Below are positions 44,633-52,386 of a stretch of DNA of 64,000 bases, one piece after another; position 1 is the stretch's first letter, and every line of letters starts with the position of its first letter. Position numbers and translations under genes: made by a program. The notes beneath the pieces were generated by a model. It was not told the origin of the DNA. It did no database searches and saw nothing but the letters and a program-made list of their open reading frames with translations. This DNA is from WTFY01 sp965220875. Lineage in GTDB: Bacteria; Pseudomonadota; Gammaproteobacteria; UBA4575. The stretch lies in assembly GCA_965220875.1 (NCBI GenBank), contig CBDCRD010000003.1, positions 52,289 through 116,288 of the forward strand. The letters are read 5' to 3'.

Positions 44633-45595
44633 TTATCGAGAACTGGATCGAAGTGGAATGTCGGAAACATAGACCTTGTCTTTAGCATTTTCGACACCGG
44701 CATCGGTCAAGAGTTCAACGAAAGCAGACTTAATCACATGGGGCTGCGATGTGGGACCGATAATTATCCGGTCCAATAGATTTGGGATGTCGGCCTTATG
44801 CATGCCATTATCCGGATCGTCCTTTAGTTTCAATGCGTAGATGGGCTGGAGAATCCCGGCAATATTCTCAATTCGCCTTTCCAGTAGGGGATTATTAATC
44901 TTATGAGGATGAAAGTAGAGTCTCCATTCCTCTTCTTCCGAAAATCCCAAGTGCTTAGTTACCATAGCGATTTCGAAGAAAATCGAAAATAAACCTATTA
45001 ATCTTTCTTGGTAATCCTCTTCATTAGGACATTTTGACACGGTAGGTGTAGCTTCTATCAGCTCGGCCAAATCATTCAATTTAGATTTAATATCCTTCTC
45101 ACCATAATAAACTGGGGATAAGATAACACCATGTTTGTCAGTATTGGTTAAAAATGGTTTATTGTTCATAACAAGTGCGACATCGCCATATGCCCGCCAC
45201 ATGGAAAGACGTCCAATCCGATCCTCACTGCGTTTGTGCAATGAAAGACACGTGAGATACGTTTCCAACTTCAAAAACCCTTCTTTTTGTTCCAGCAAAT
45301 GTTCGACTTCAAGCCTGATTTCTGGATAAATACGTTCAGCTGAAGAATAAATCCTTTCTCCAATCGGTCCTTTCATGACCTTCTTCACCATTGATAGTCC
45401 ATATGTTATTTCGGAGTGATCATTCATTAATAAGGAATTGCGAAGCCAAATTTCGTTATTCTCTATAATCTTTTTCGCCGTTTCTGAATTGGTATAATAA
45501 ACAAGCCTCCGATTATTTAAGGTATTGAAAGAGTCTTGTCTGTAAGAACTGAAAAAATTATCGAAATATGTTTGGATTTTATCATTTGATGGCAT
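44633..45595 (-). CDS. DUF2971-family protein
   Basis: The 320-residue protein shows the DUF2971 pattern: LVYYTNSETAKKIIENNEIWLRNS, NDHSEITYGL, CLSLHKRSEDRIGRLSMWRAYG and VALVMN. The family is common on genomic islands with no established reaction; a possible enzymatic fold related to ADP-ribosyltransferases has been suggested by its LRxS and W..YG motifs, which I regard as speculation. A+T-rich, single cargo gene. Confidence 0.75.
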   Translation of the reverse strand: MPSNDKIQTYFDNFFSSYRQDSFNTLNNRRLVYYTNSETAKKIIENNEIWLRNSLLMNDHSEITYGLSMVKKVMKGPIGERIYSSAERIYPEIRLEVEHLLEQKEGFLKLETYLTCLSLHKRSEDRIGRLSMWRAYGDVALVMNNKPFLTNTDKHGVILSPVYYGEKDIKSKLNDLAELIEATPTVSKCPNEEDYQERLIGLFSIFFEIAMVTKHLGFSEEEEWRLYFHPHKINNPLLERRIENIAGILQPIYALKLKDDPDNGMHKADIPNLLDRIIIGPTSQPHVIKSAFVELLTDAGVENAKDKVYVSDIPLRSSSR

Positions 45596-45742
45596 AATTT
45601 GATTTCCTCGTCTTAATTGTTATCAATACATCTGCAATACAGAAATCAAAGTGGGTTATCAATCATGGGGGTTCTCCTGTTATAAGACGACATAACGAGC
45701 GTGGCTATATAACTGAAAAGAAAGAGACGGTAAAATACCGAA

Positions 45743-45771
45743 TTGATTTGCCAGATCATGCTTTCTATATT
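45743..45771 (+). promoter_or_regulatory. TTGATT-N17-TATATT promoter (leaderless), copy 2
   Basis: TTGATT (45743-45748), 17-nt spacer, TATATT (45766-45771), 8 nt to ATG 45780. The spacer begins TGCCAGAT as in copy 1, and the ATCCTGTT before ATG is identical. Confidence 0.65.
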
Positions 45772-45779
45772 ATCCTGTT

Positions 45780-46043
45780 ATGAACGAAAAAACAGAAAAT
45801 CGAGAATTACAACAGCAATTTGCCGTCCTGGAGGAACGAATGAACACCCATGAAGCAAGGATAGATGCCACCCTGAACGCCTTGCGGACGGATATTGAAA
45901 GGGGTCATAAGGAGGCAGCTGAGCGTAGTCATACCCAAACCAGATGGACGGTTGGCGTCATCATCGCAACTGTCGCAGTAGGAACGGGTGTGATCGTCGG
46001 TTCGGTTGGTGTTTTTTTACAGCTCTTTGTAACCGGATCCTGA
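45780..46043 (+). CDS. Coiled-coil plus transmembrane mini-protein, family member 2
   Basis: The 87-residue protein shares the start MNEKTENRELQQQFAVLEE and the ERMNTHEARIDATLNAL coiled coil with 36505 and 46387, then SHTQTRWTVGV leading into a membrane helix (VIIATVAVGTGVIVGSVGVFL). It sits first in a cluster of three related mini-genes. Function unknown. Confidence 0.7.
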   Translation: MNEKTENRELQQQFAVLEERMNTHEARIDATLNALRTDIERGHKEAAERSHTQTRWTVGVIIATVAVGTGVIVGSVGVFLQLFVTGS

Positions 46044-46093
46044 CTACGCAATCACATATAATCTGAGCAGTTAAAAATAAATATCAGGCTGAT

Positions 46094-46122
46094 TTGAATT
46101 TCTGGATTAACCCTGCTCTGTT
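46094..46122 (+). promoter_or_regulatory. TTGAAT-N17-TCTGTT promoter-like sequence
   Basis: TTGAAT (46094-46099), 17-nt spacer, TCTGTT (46117-46122), 8 nt to ATG 46131. A weaker version of the leaderless promoter with identical spacing. Confidence 0.4.
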
Positions 46123-46130
46123 AATTTGAT

Positions 46131-46331
46131 ATGAATGCAGAACCTGACAATCGTGAGCTTGATAAACGAATTGAGCTTCTAAGGAAAGATTATGAGATCA
46201 TGAAAACCGATATCAATGGTACCCTGAAGGAAATACAGGCCGATGCCGCCAAGCGGGAAATAAGACTCATTCTGACCATGGTTGGGCTGGTCGTTGACGG
46301 CATCGCCATCCTGGGGTTTATCCTGAACTGA
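46131..46331 (+). CDS. Coiled-coil plus transmembrane mini-protein, family member 3
   Basis: The 66-residue protein starts MNAEPDNRELDKRIELL, then a shorter, diverged coiled coil (KDYEIMKTDINGTLKEIQADAAK) and a membrane helix (LILTMVGLVVDGIAILGFIL). It is the shortest member with an intact helix. Confidence 0.65.
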   Translation: MNAEPDNRELDKRIELLRKDYEIMKTDINGTLKEIQADAAKREIRLILTMVGLVVDGIAILGFILN

Positions 46332-46347
46332 ACAGGTTTTGTTCGAA

Positions 46348-46376
46348 TTGATTTGCGATACCAGCAAATCTATATT
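46348..46376 (+). promoter_or_regulatory. TTGATT-N17-TATATT promoter (leaderless), copy 3
   Basis: TTGATT (46348-46353), 17-nt spacer, TATATT (46371-46376), 10 nt to ATG 46387. Same hexamers and spacing as copies 1 and 2. Confidence 0.6.
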
Positions 46377-46386
46377 ATACAATGCT

Positions 46387-46533
46387 ATGAACGAAACAAC
46401 TGACAATCGGGAACTGGAACACAGAATTGATATTCTGGAGGAACGAATGAACACGCATGAAGCACGGATAGATTCCACTCTCAATGCCTTACGAACAGAT
46501 ATGGAACGGTTCAATGTCCTGACACCGATTTAA
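46387..46533 (+). CDS. Truncated coiled-coil mini-protein, family member 4
   Basis: The 48-residue product keeps MNETTDNRELEHRIDILEE and the ERMNTHEARIDSTLNALRTD coiled coil but ends FNVLTPI without a membrane helix. The missing helix with the end FSLLTPI lies after the Uma2 gene at 47351-47446. The gene therefore looks interrupted by the Uma2 unit. It may still make a soluble coiled coil. Confidence 0.55.
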   Translation: MNETTDNRELEHRIDILEERMNTHEARIDSTLNALRTDMERFNVLTPI

Positions 46534-46537
46534 AAAA
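46517..46537 (+). repeat. 21-bp direct repeat flanking Uma2 unit, left
   Basis: This stretch (TCCTGACACC, one variable base, then ATTTAAAAAA) recurs at 47430-47450 with 20 of 21 bases identical, in the same orientation, bracketing the Uma2-like gene. Both copies carry the stop of the mini-gene. Confidence 0.65.
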
Positions 46538-46585
46538 ACAATACCAATCCAACGAACGAATAACTCATGCAAGGATAATGAAAAA

Positions 46586-47344
46586 ATGACCACCACACTT
46601 GACGACCATCATGTGATAGGCTCCCTTGGTTCCGATTTCTGGCGCATCAGGGTACCACCAGAGCTGGTCCCTGCACTTGCCCGGGAATTCGACTGGAACC
46701 GGTTGGGCCGACGGGTCATGATTGATGCCAGGGAAGGCATCATTGCCTGGATGAGCCCATCAAGCACACATGAAATCCTGGGCAAGGCAACCGACCTGAC
46801 CGTCCGGATGGCTGGGGCGGTCATGAACAGACATGTCAGGGAAATGGGAGGCACCCGCTGGAAAGGACCGAAGGATCCCGAACATGGTGGCCTGGAGCCC
46901 GATGAGGCCTTCTATCTGGGGGACAAGGCTGCAGCATGGTATGAGGCCGACCGCAGGGGCGGTGAGGAGGCTGTCCTCGAATTCGAGGCGCAGACACCCC
47001 CAGATCTCGTCGTGGAAGTGGAGGTTACCCATCATGATGTACACAAGCCACGACGCTATGCCGAGCTGGGTGTCCGGGAGATGTGGAGGGTGGACGGTAA
47101 AAAAGGCCTCAAGCACCTGCAGGTGGAGATTTTCGACCTGCTTGGAGACAAAAAACCTCGTCGCGTACCCGCATCACGGGTACTGGAGGGGCTGGCGGCC
47201 GCAGACTTACCCGCCGCTTTCCTGATGGCTCGGAGCAACAATATCCAGGGCTTGGGAGATGTGCTGAAGGTGAAACTGGCAGCCGTAACCCCTTCGAGTC
47301 CCGATGATGAACCGGATACATCACCTCCAACCCCCAGCATGTAA
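46586..47344 (+). CDS. Uma2-family (DUF820) PD-(D/E)xK-like protein, copy 2
   Basis: The 252-residue paralogue of 37183-37950 begins MTTTLDDHHVIGSLGSDFW. It has SPSSTHEILG, LEPDEAFYLGD, PPDLVVEVEVTHHD and RYAELGVREMWRVD, with a Pro/Ser-rich C-terminus (DTSPPTPSM). AAGGATAAT precedes ATG 46586. It is framed by 21-bp direct repeats inside a split mini-gene, suggesting it arrived as a unit. Confidence 0.82.
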   Translation: MTTTLDDHHVIGSLGSDFWRIRVPPELVPALAREFDWNRLGRRVMIDAREGIIAWMSPSSTHEILGKATDLTVRMAGAVMNRHVREMGGTRWKGPKDPEHGGLEPDEAFYLGDKAAAWYEADRRGGEEAVLEFEAQTPPDLVVEVEVTHHDVHKPRRYAELGVREMWRVDGKKGLKHLQVEIFDLLGDKKPRRVPASRVLEGLAAADLPAAFLMARSNNIQGLGDVLKVKLAAVTPSSPDDEPDTSPPTPSM

Positions 47345-47350
47345 GTCCTA

Positions 47351-47446
47351 AAACGAAGTGATGCTCAGACCAACTGGATGATTGGAATCGTTGTTGCAGC
47401 TGTCGTCATCATCCTAGGAACCTTCAGTCTCCTGACACCAATTTAA
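47351..47446 (+). pseudogene. Detached membrane-helix end of mini-gene
   Basis: Encodes KRSDAQTNWMIGIVVAAVVII and LGTFSLLTPI with stop, equivalent to the C-terminal part of the 36505 family (AAKRSDTQTKWIIGVG). It has no start; its 5' part is at 46387, on the other side of the Uma2 gene. Confidence 0.65.
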
Positions 47447-47450
47447 AAAA
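47430..47450 (+). repeat. 21-bp direct repeat flanking Uma2 unit, right
   Basis: Right copy of the repeat at 46517-46537; see that entry. Confidence 0.65.
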
Positions 47451-47467
47451 CCTCTGATTATAAATCC

Positions 47468-47511
47468 TTTTCAGCACGGGTTGTCGCCGAGATAACGGGT
47501 ACAACCCGTCC
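47468..47511. repeat. Inverted repeat after small gene
   Basis: Nine-base arms ACGGGTTGT / ACAACCCGT with a 16-nt spacer lie downstream of the minus-strand gene ending at 47546. No T-run follows on either strand, so terminator function is doubtful. Confidence 0.35.
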
Positions 47512-47545
47512 TGATAACCAGGTGCGATGGGGGAATATAATCTTC

Positions 47546-47815
47546 TTACCAATCCTCCTCCTTGGCCAGTGCCTCTGTGGTTTGAAGGAGGCACATCACA
47601 TCAAGAATTTGCTCAAGGTCATTGCAATGCAGAATGACATTGCAATAGTCGTCCTCACAATCATGGACAACCAGGTTCCAGTCTGTTTTGATTTTGTATT
47701 CGTGAAGATAGTTGTCGAATTGGGCATACAATTCAGGGGCGTTGTCGGTTGTGAAATCACACAAATCCAGATCCTCCCGTACAGCTGTCAATTTAAATTC
47801 CATTTGTGTCTTCAT
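47546..47815 (-). CDS. Small acidic protein under TGAGCATACACA control
   Basis: The 89-residue protein starts at ATG 47815 with GGAGAG 6-7 nt upstream; a TTG at 47833 is less likely because the 75-nt promoter-to-start spacing matches copy 3 only for 47815. It is acidic with Cys in DLCDF, HDCEDDYC and HCNDL, possibly metal binding. No family is known. The shared promoter suggests it acts with the secreted-protein operon at 44458. Confidence 0.65.
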   Translation of the reverse strand: MKTQMEFKLTAVREDLDLCDFTTDNAPELYAQFDNYLHEYKIKTDWNLVVHDCEDDYCNVILHCNDLEQILDVMCLLQTTEALAKEEDW

Positions 47816-47825
47816 GTGCTCTCTC

Positions 47826-47900
47826 CAAACCAAATACGAAAGTCAAGGATCCATATTGGCACATGGAAGAAAAGATGCACGAACGAAATGTGTATGCTCA
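47826..47900 (-). promoter_or_regulatory. TGAGCATACACA promoter, copy 4
   Basis: The 12-mer at 47889-47900 is followed by GTTCGTGCAT, a T-rich run and TGTGCCAATATGG, closely matching 44470-44544. It lies 74 nt before ATG 47815. Confidence 0.6.
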
Positions 47901-48052
47901 TGAAGATTAGGGATAAGAAGGGATTAGAGAGGGAGGATTTGGGAGTGAGTTGAAAGGTAGGCAGGTTTTCTGTAGATAGAAGCACCAAATCGAGTTGGTA
48001 GTACAAATTATGGAAGCAAAAACGAAGGCTTTTAAATGGAGGAAATGGGGTT

Positions 48053-49297
48053 GTGACAAAGAAAAAGTTGCTGGTTATCATGGGAGCGGGGAGTTCCATA
48101 CCCGTTGGCAAACCATCTGTAGAGTGTATAAATAAACTCATGTTGGGGTGGAGTTCAGAATGGAAGCCACCAATAGGCTCACGACTCACGAACCCTTACA
48201 AAGAAATATGGAATGCGTCAGAGGACTATTTCAATAGTGTTGGTGAGGATGATTCGTATAACAGCCAAGTCTATACGAATTTCGAAAATGTTCTGGGAGA
48301 AATGGTTAGTTTGGCCGACCGGATTTCACCACCCACCAGGGGAAATCCTATCATTGAAAAAATTGCAGACAAGCAAGAGAATAATTGTTTCGGAAAGCTT
48401 CTAAATTTGCCAAATGACGAAAGGGTGAAAGAAAGAAACTCCATAATGGAACAATATGAGTTTCTGATTACAAAACTGGCAACGGATATGCGAAATTCTT
48501 GTACCAATGATGATCTGGATTCATGTTGTAATTTTAAATTATACAAGAAATTCTTTGAAATCCTCAAGAGTAAATTTGACCTGGGAATCTATACTCTTAA
48601 CTACGATAATGTCGCAATCAAAGCGTTACCAGATGCCTTTACCGGGTTTGATGGAAGTGACATTTTTGATCCAAACAACATTTTCAATCGAAAGGAATGG
48701 GGATTTATCTATCATCTCCATGGCAGTGTCCATCTGACCCTTCCCGGTAATAAAAAAGAAATAAAATGGAAATCTAATTTGGATGGAGAATTTGAGGTTT
48801 ATGATGGGATGCACCTTCAACGGGTGAATGATACTGCGCGATTACCCCGGACAACATTATTGGCTGGCGGTTTCAAACTGGGCCAGCTTTTGCCAGAACC
48901 ATACCAAACCTTCCACGCCTCATTGGTCCGCCATGCCTATGAAGCTGATGTGCTCCTTATCATCGGGTACGGTATGGGGGACTCACATGTGAATTGGGCA
49001 ATAAAAAACAGACATAGAAGCCCACAGAGGTTTAAGAAAATTTTAATCATCGACAAGAATGACGAATTAAAAGCTGCTAGTATTAATAATCTACTCTCAT
49101 CGAAAAATTATTGGTTGGATTGTTTGACGTACCTGTTCACAGGTTTTACTAACAACAAAGGGGATGATTATAATATCGGTGGATTGCGTGTGTTTGATCC
49201 GTGGGGCACTCAAAAAAATAAAGCCGTTTTTCTAGAAGGAACAGATAAAGCATTCAACTTACCTAATGATATAGCAGACTGGCTAGAAAATAAGTAA
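48053..49297 (+). CDS. SIR2-like NAD-hydrolase-type protein
   Basis: The 414-residue protein starts at GTG 48053 with GGAGG 10 nt upstream. It has the Rossmann start IMGAGSSIPVGKPS, IYTLNYDNVAIKAL, YHLHGSVHL (catalytic His region) and LLIIGYGMGDSHVNWAI, typical of SIR2-like domains in anti-phage and stress proteins. Defence SIR2 proteins deplete NAD+ upon activation. No Argonaute, HerA or other usual partner is adjacent, so it may be a stand-alone form, or act with the operon at 49618. Codon use is A+T-rich like other cargo. Confidence 0.82.
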   Translation: MTKKKLLVIMGAGSSIPVGKPSVECINKLMLGWSSEWKPPIGSRLTNPYKEIWNASEDYFNSVGEDDSYNSQVYTNFENVLGEMVSLADRISPPTRGNPIIEKIADKQENNCFGKLLNLPNDERVKERNSIMEQYEFLITKLATDMRNSCTNDDLDSCCNFKLYKKFFEILKSKFDLGIYTLNYDNVAIKALPDAFTGFDGSDIFDPNNIFNRKEWGFIYHLHGSVHLTLPGNKKEIKWKSNLDGEFEVYDGMHLQRVNDTARLPRTTLLAGGFKLGQLLPEPYQTFHASLVRHAYEADVLLIIGYGMGDSHVNWAIKNRHRSPQRFKKILIIDKNDELKAASINNLLSSKNYWLDCLTYLFTGFTNNKGDDYNIGGLRVFDPWGTQKNKAVFLEGTDKAFNLPNDIADWLENK

Positions 49298-49617
49298 TAC
49301 AATTCAAGTTCTGACCTGCCTTAACCAAAAATAAAAATGGTAGCATTTGTATGGATCGGACCAATGGTCCATAAAATGGCTAAATTTTTCGAGCAGAAAC
49401 CCTTTAATAGGTTGGGCTCACTTCATTCGGACACTGGTAAGGAAATTCTAACTCTCAATCAAAAGCTTGTTGAATTTGGTAAAAAAACAGGAAGATGTAA
49501 GGAACAAAATAATTGCTCATCTCGATTGAGATACACACCTAAATGATGACATTTTGGGTGGAAGAGCTGGAAAAATATGCTTCCCATTAATTACATTGCA
49601 ATAACAAGAATAGGTAC
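49298..49617 (+). other. Intergenic region with only a doubtful small frame
   Basis: A 69-codon frame (49337-49546) has no ribosome-binding site or family signature. Otherwise A+T-rich leader of the GHKL operon. Confidence 0.4.
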
Positions 49618-50790
49618 ATGAAAAAACGTTCCGAACGTGAAGTTAATCTGCTTCTCTACCGCAGTCGCAAGAAAACTAAAAGACGAAACTCCGCTTCAAG
49701 AGAGGGGATAAATTCCATCAAATTTCGTAAGGTTAAATGTCGCTTCGGAAACAATGAATTTGATGCGTACGGTATACCTATAGAGACTCCTGTTGATTTT
49801 AGCCTACAAAACAATTCTAGTGATGTTTTGCAATTTCTTGAAAACATCCGAGAGTATTGCTACCCCCCACTTACTCAAAAACGACCTCGTTCAATAAGTA
49901 GGTCCAAAAGATGGATAGGCCACTATGTAAATTTTACCAGTATCCAACACATTTCTACAGCCGCAGCTCTCGTTTTGGCTGCAGAATTTTATCGATTAAA
50001 GGAGTCATTTCCAACAAATCCCAATCAACCAGTACCTAGACTTGGACTTGTTGACTTTCATAATTGGAGCAAACAATCAATTGGAACACTGTACCATCTA
50101 GGGTTTCTTAATCTATTAGAAGTAATATTGAATAACAATGAAGTAACTGAAAATTGTGATGAAGACAGGCACATCCTGGAATTTATGACTGGAGATAACC
50201 TTGAACCAGAATCAATCAGGGACCTAAAAGAAGGTCTTGCCCAACTCACAACTAAATTAGATACAGCAGAAAAAATCAAACTCGGTATCTATGATGGACT
50301 TTGTGAAGCAATGACAAACACAATGGACCATGCCTACCAAGATGCAGAAAAACACCTTAAGCTTAAGATTCTAAATGGTCGATGGTGGATGACTGGCAGC
50401 GTTACAAAGTGCGGTTCAGAAATTGAAGTAGTGTTTTTTGATCAAGGCATTTCAATTCCACGCCATCTCACGAAAAACACAAGTGAGAGAATAAGAGCTC
50501 GCATAAATAAATTTTTTGATTCACAGGTAAATAATGATGCAATGATGATAAAAGCTGCAATGGAAATCTCTCGAACTGAAACGAAAGAATCTAATCGAGG
50601 TAAAGGTCTTGCTCAGATCCAAAAACTAATTGAACTATCGCACAAAGGGAAATTACGCATCTTGTCTAAGAAAGGTGAATACATATATTCTTACGAAGAA
50701 GGTAAAAAGCCATACGTAAAAACAAATAATTTGGAAGGGGATATCGGCGGTACTTTGATACATTGGCATTTGATTGTACGGGCTGGGTAA
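49618..50790 (+). CDS. GHKL-type ATPase, anti-sigma-like
   Basis: The 390-residue protein has a very basic N-terminus (SRKKTKRRNSASRE) and a C-terminal GHKL ATPase fold: YDGLCEAMTNTMDHAYQDA (N box), VVFFDQGISIP (DxGxxxP), ESNRGKGLAQIQKLIE (G2). There is no phosphoacceptor His, so it is closer to SpoIIAB-type ATPases than to sensor kinases. Its stop overlaps the next start (TAATG at 50788-50792), which encodes a STAS-like protein. This matches the ATPase/STAS pairing of partner-switch systems. Confidence 0.75.
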   Translation: MKKRSEREVNLLLYRSRKKTKRRNSASREGINSIKFRKVKCRFGNNEFDAYGIPIETPVDFSLQNNSSDVLQFLENIREYCYPPLTQKRPRSISRSKRWIGHYVNFTSIQHISTAAALVLAAEFYRLKESFPTNPNQPVPRLGLVDFHNWSKQSIGTLYHLGFLNLLEVILNNNEVTENCDEDRHILEFMTGDNLEPESIRDLKEGLAQLTTKLDTAEKIKLGIYDGLCEAMTNTMDHAYQDAEKHLKLKILNGRWWMTGSVTKCGSEIEVVFFDQGISIPRHLTKNTSERIRARINKFFDSQVNNDAMMIKAAMEISRTETKESNRGKGLAQIQKLIELSHKGKLRILSKKGEYIYSYEEGKKPYVKTNNLEGDIGGTLIHWHLIVRAG

Positions 50791-51146
50791 TGAATAATAA
50801 CGTAGTTGAACTAAACATCGCAAGAGACTTCTCAAAGACACCTGCTGGGCGTAGCAGTGAGGCACATGGGAATCACAGCGGAGAAACCTTTCGTGAAGAA
50901 AAGCTTTGGCCGATGTTGCAGAAAGTTATTAAATCCAACTTGAAGTTAGTTGTAATATTGGATGGAACGGCTGGGTACCCAGCATCATTTCTAGACGAAG
51001 CCTTCGGGGGATTAATCCGTGAAGGGCTTTGTAGTAAGGAAAAGGTTAGAAAACACTTGATTGTAAAGGCTAACAATCCAGCTTATGAGGCTTACAGGAA
51101 ATTGATTGATCGCTACATCAATGAAGCTGACCAGCGTCAGTCATAA
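50790..51146 (+). CDS. STAS-like (DUF4325) protein
   Basis: The 118-residue protein from ATG 50790 contains SGETFREEKLWPML, then VVILDGTAGYPASFLDEAFGGLIREG and VRKHLIVKANNPAYEAYRK, the STAS-like DUF4325 pattern. Such proteins are found beside GHKL ATPases and may be phosphorylated or bound by them, as SpoIIAA is by SpoIIAB. Coupling by a one-base overlap supports a complex. Confidence 0.78.
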   Translation: MNNNVVELNIARDFSKTPAGRSSEAHGNHSGETFREEKLWPMLQKVIKSNLKLVVILDGTAGYPASFLDEAFGGLIREGLCSKEKVRKHLIVKANNPAYEAYRKLIDRYINEADQRQS

Positions 51147-51172
51147 AATTATGTGTTCAAACCCAACTTCCT

Positions 51173-51631
51173 ATGGATATTGAATTGGTCTTAACTTTCT
51201 TTCTTGGTTTAATTTCTGCTCTCTTCGTACTTATAACTACGATACGTGTTCAGGAGGTAATCCGTAGTTTTGATGAATTATGCCAAATTATCCGTGAAAC
51301 TGGTGATTTAGGAGTAAATTACTGGGTATCTGATTCTAAAAAAGATAAGATATCAAATGAAGCTCTTATCATTGGTCATCAACAACTTATTAATCTAACT
51401 CTTAAATCCTTGGCTAGTCGATTTAATAAATCAGAGCAGCAAGATTGGGTTGGTTCCCCTGAACCGTTTTTTGATGCCCTAACCGGTGGGAATTTTGGAG
51501 AAAGAGAACTAATACAGGAACCCAACCGTGCCCAGAAAATTCAAGCTGAAATGGCCCTACTCGTTGATAAAGTTAGGAGTTACCAGAAATCTACACTCAG
51601 GTATTGTAAAATACTTAGATATACTTTCTAA
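51173..51631 (+). CDS. Single-helix membrane protein, third gene of GHKL-STAS operon
   Basis: The 152-residue protein has one N-terminal membrane helix (LVLTFFLGLISALFVLITTI) and a helical cytoplasmic domain (RVQEVIRSFDELCQII and QAEMALLVDKVRSYQKS). It lies 26 nt after the STAS-like gene. It may be the membrane effector or sensor of the module. Topology resembles that of the protein at 8876. Unknown family. Confidence 0.6.
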   Translation: MDIELVLTFFLGLISALFVLITTIRVQEVIRSFDELCQIIRETGDLGVNYWVSDSKKDKISNEALIIGHQQLINLTLKSLASRFNKSEQQDWVGSPEPFFDALTGGNFGERELIQEPNRAQKIQAEMALLVDKVRSYQKSTLRYCKILRYTF

Positions 51632-51787
51632 TAGTAATAATTACATATGAATTTGGTACCTGAGTTTTCATCGAAGTATGTTTTGTTGATCTTTTGAATT
51701 GAACAGACCTCAGTTGAGGACATAATCCTCACTCACAACCGACCCTCTATAGAGAGACAAAAAATCAATGTGATCAAGGTTGACTGG

Positions 51788-51817
51788 TGAAAAACCGACG
51801 TCTTACGTCAGTTTTAA
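51788..51817. terminator. Bidirectional intrinsic terminator candidate
   Basis: A stem ACTGACGT / ACGTCGGT with AAG loop followed by a T-run on the minus strand (downstream of the pilus operon), and with a TTTT on the plus strand (downstream of the GHKL operon). One G-T pair on the minus strand, one mismatch on the plus strand. Confidence 0.6.
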
Positions 51818-51897
51818 AGCAATTCACCTCACAAACTCTAATTAAGCGTTATGGATGTTACAGAATTCTGTACCCCGCTTTAAAGGATTTAACCCAA

Positions 51898-52386
51898 TTA
51901 AACCAACTCCACACCCCAGGTCAGAAAGAGGGCAAGAATGGCCGGTGGTGTGGCCGGAAAGACAATACGTCGCAAGCGGCGAAGAGGCCAGACGCGCTTG
52001 CCTCGATACCACGCCCACCCCAGAGGCATGGCCATCAACAGAACAGCTGTCCACAGGGTCCAGATGACGAGTGCGTCCATACCAATTGCGAATCCACAAA
52101 GGGGATAAACAAGACAATCGCCACTGCCAAATTTCTTGCCGAACCCGATTCTGATCCCAAGAACGATCCCTCCCATCAAGCCGGCCCCGATAAGCATATC
52201 GGCCAGGAGATGCCAGGCTTGTGCTGTGGCCACAAGCAGAATCAGAAGACCCAATGTCAGAAGGAGTTCACCATCATGGGTCATCAGAAACCGGAGATCA
52301 CGCCAGGCAATTCTGATGAGGCCGCCCACACAGCCTGCCGAAACCAGCAGGGTCAGGACAGTATGGTCAAGCAGCAGGGGATTCAT
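51898..52386 (-). CDS. pilU: Prepilin peptidase (A24 family)
   Basis: The 162-residue protein has about five membrane helices and both aspartate motifs of type IV prepilin peptidases: IAWRDLRFL near residue 28 and KKFGSGDCL (GxGD) near residue 86. It lacks the N-methylase Cys domain, as do PilU/CpaA short forms. It would cleave the leader of PilS and the three minor pilins. Its start (ATG 52386) overlaps the upstream stop (ATGA). Last gene of the pilus operon, before the terminator at 51788. Confidence 0.8.
   Translation of the reverse strand: MNPLLLDHTVLTLLVSAGCVGGLIRIAWRDLRFLMTHDGELLLTLGLLILLVATAQAWHLLADMLIGAGLMGGIVLGIRIGFGKKFGSGDCLVYPLCGFAIGMDALVIWTLWTAVLLMAMPLGWAWYRGKRVWPLRRLRRIVFPATPPAILALFLTWGVELV

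Noticed and set aside
49337..49546. 69-codon frame between the SIR2-like gene and the GHKL operon
   Set aside because: No ribosome-binding site or recognisable sequence; likely chance.
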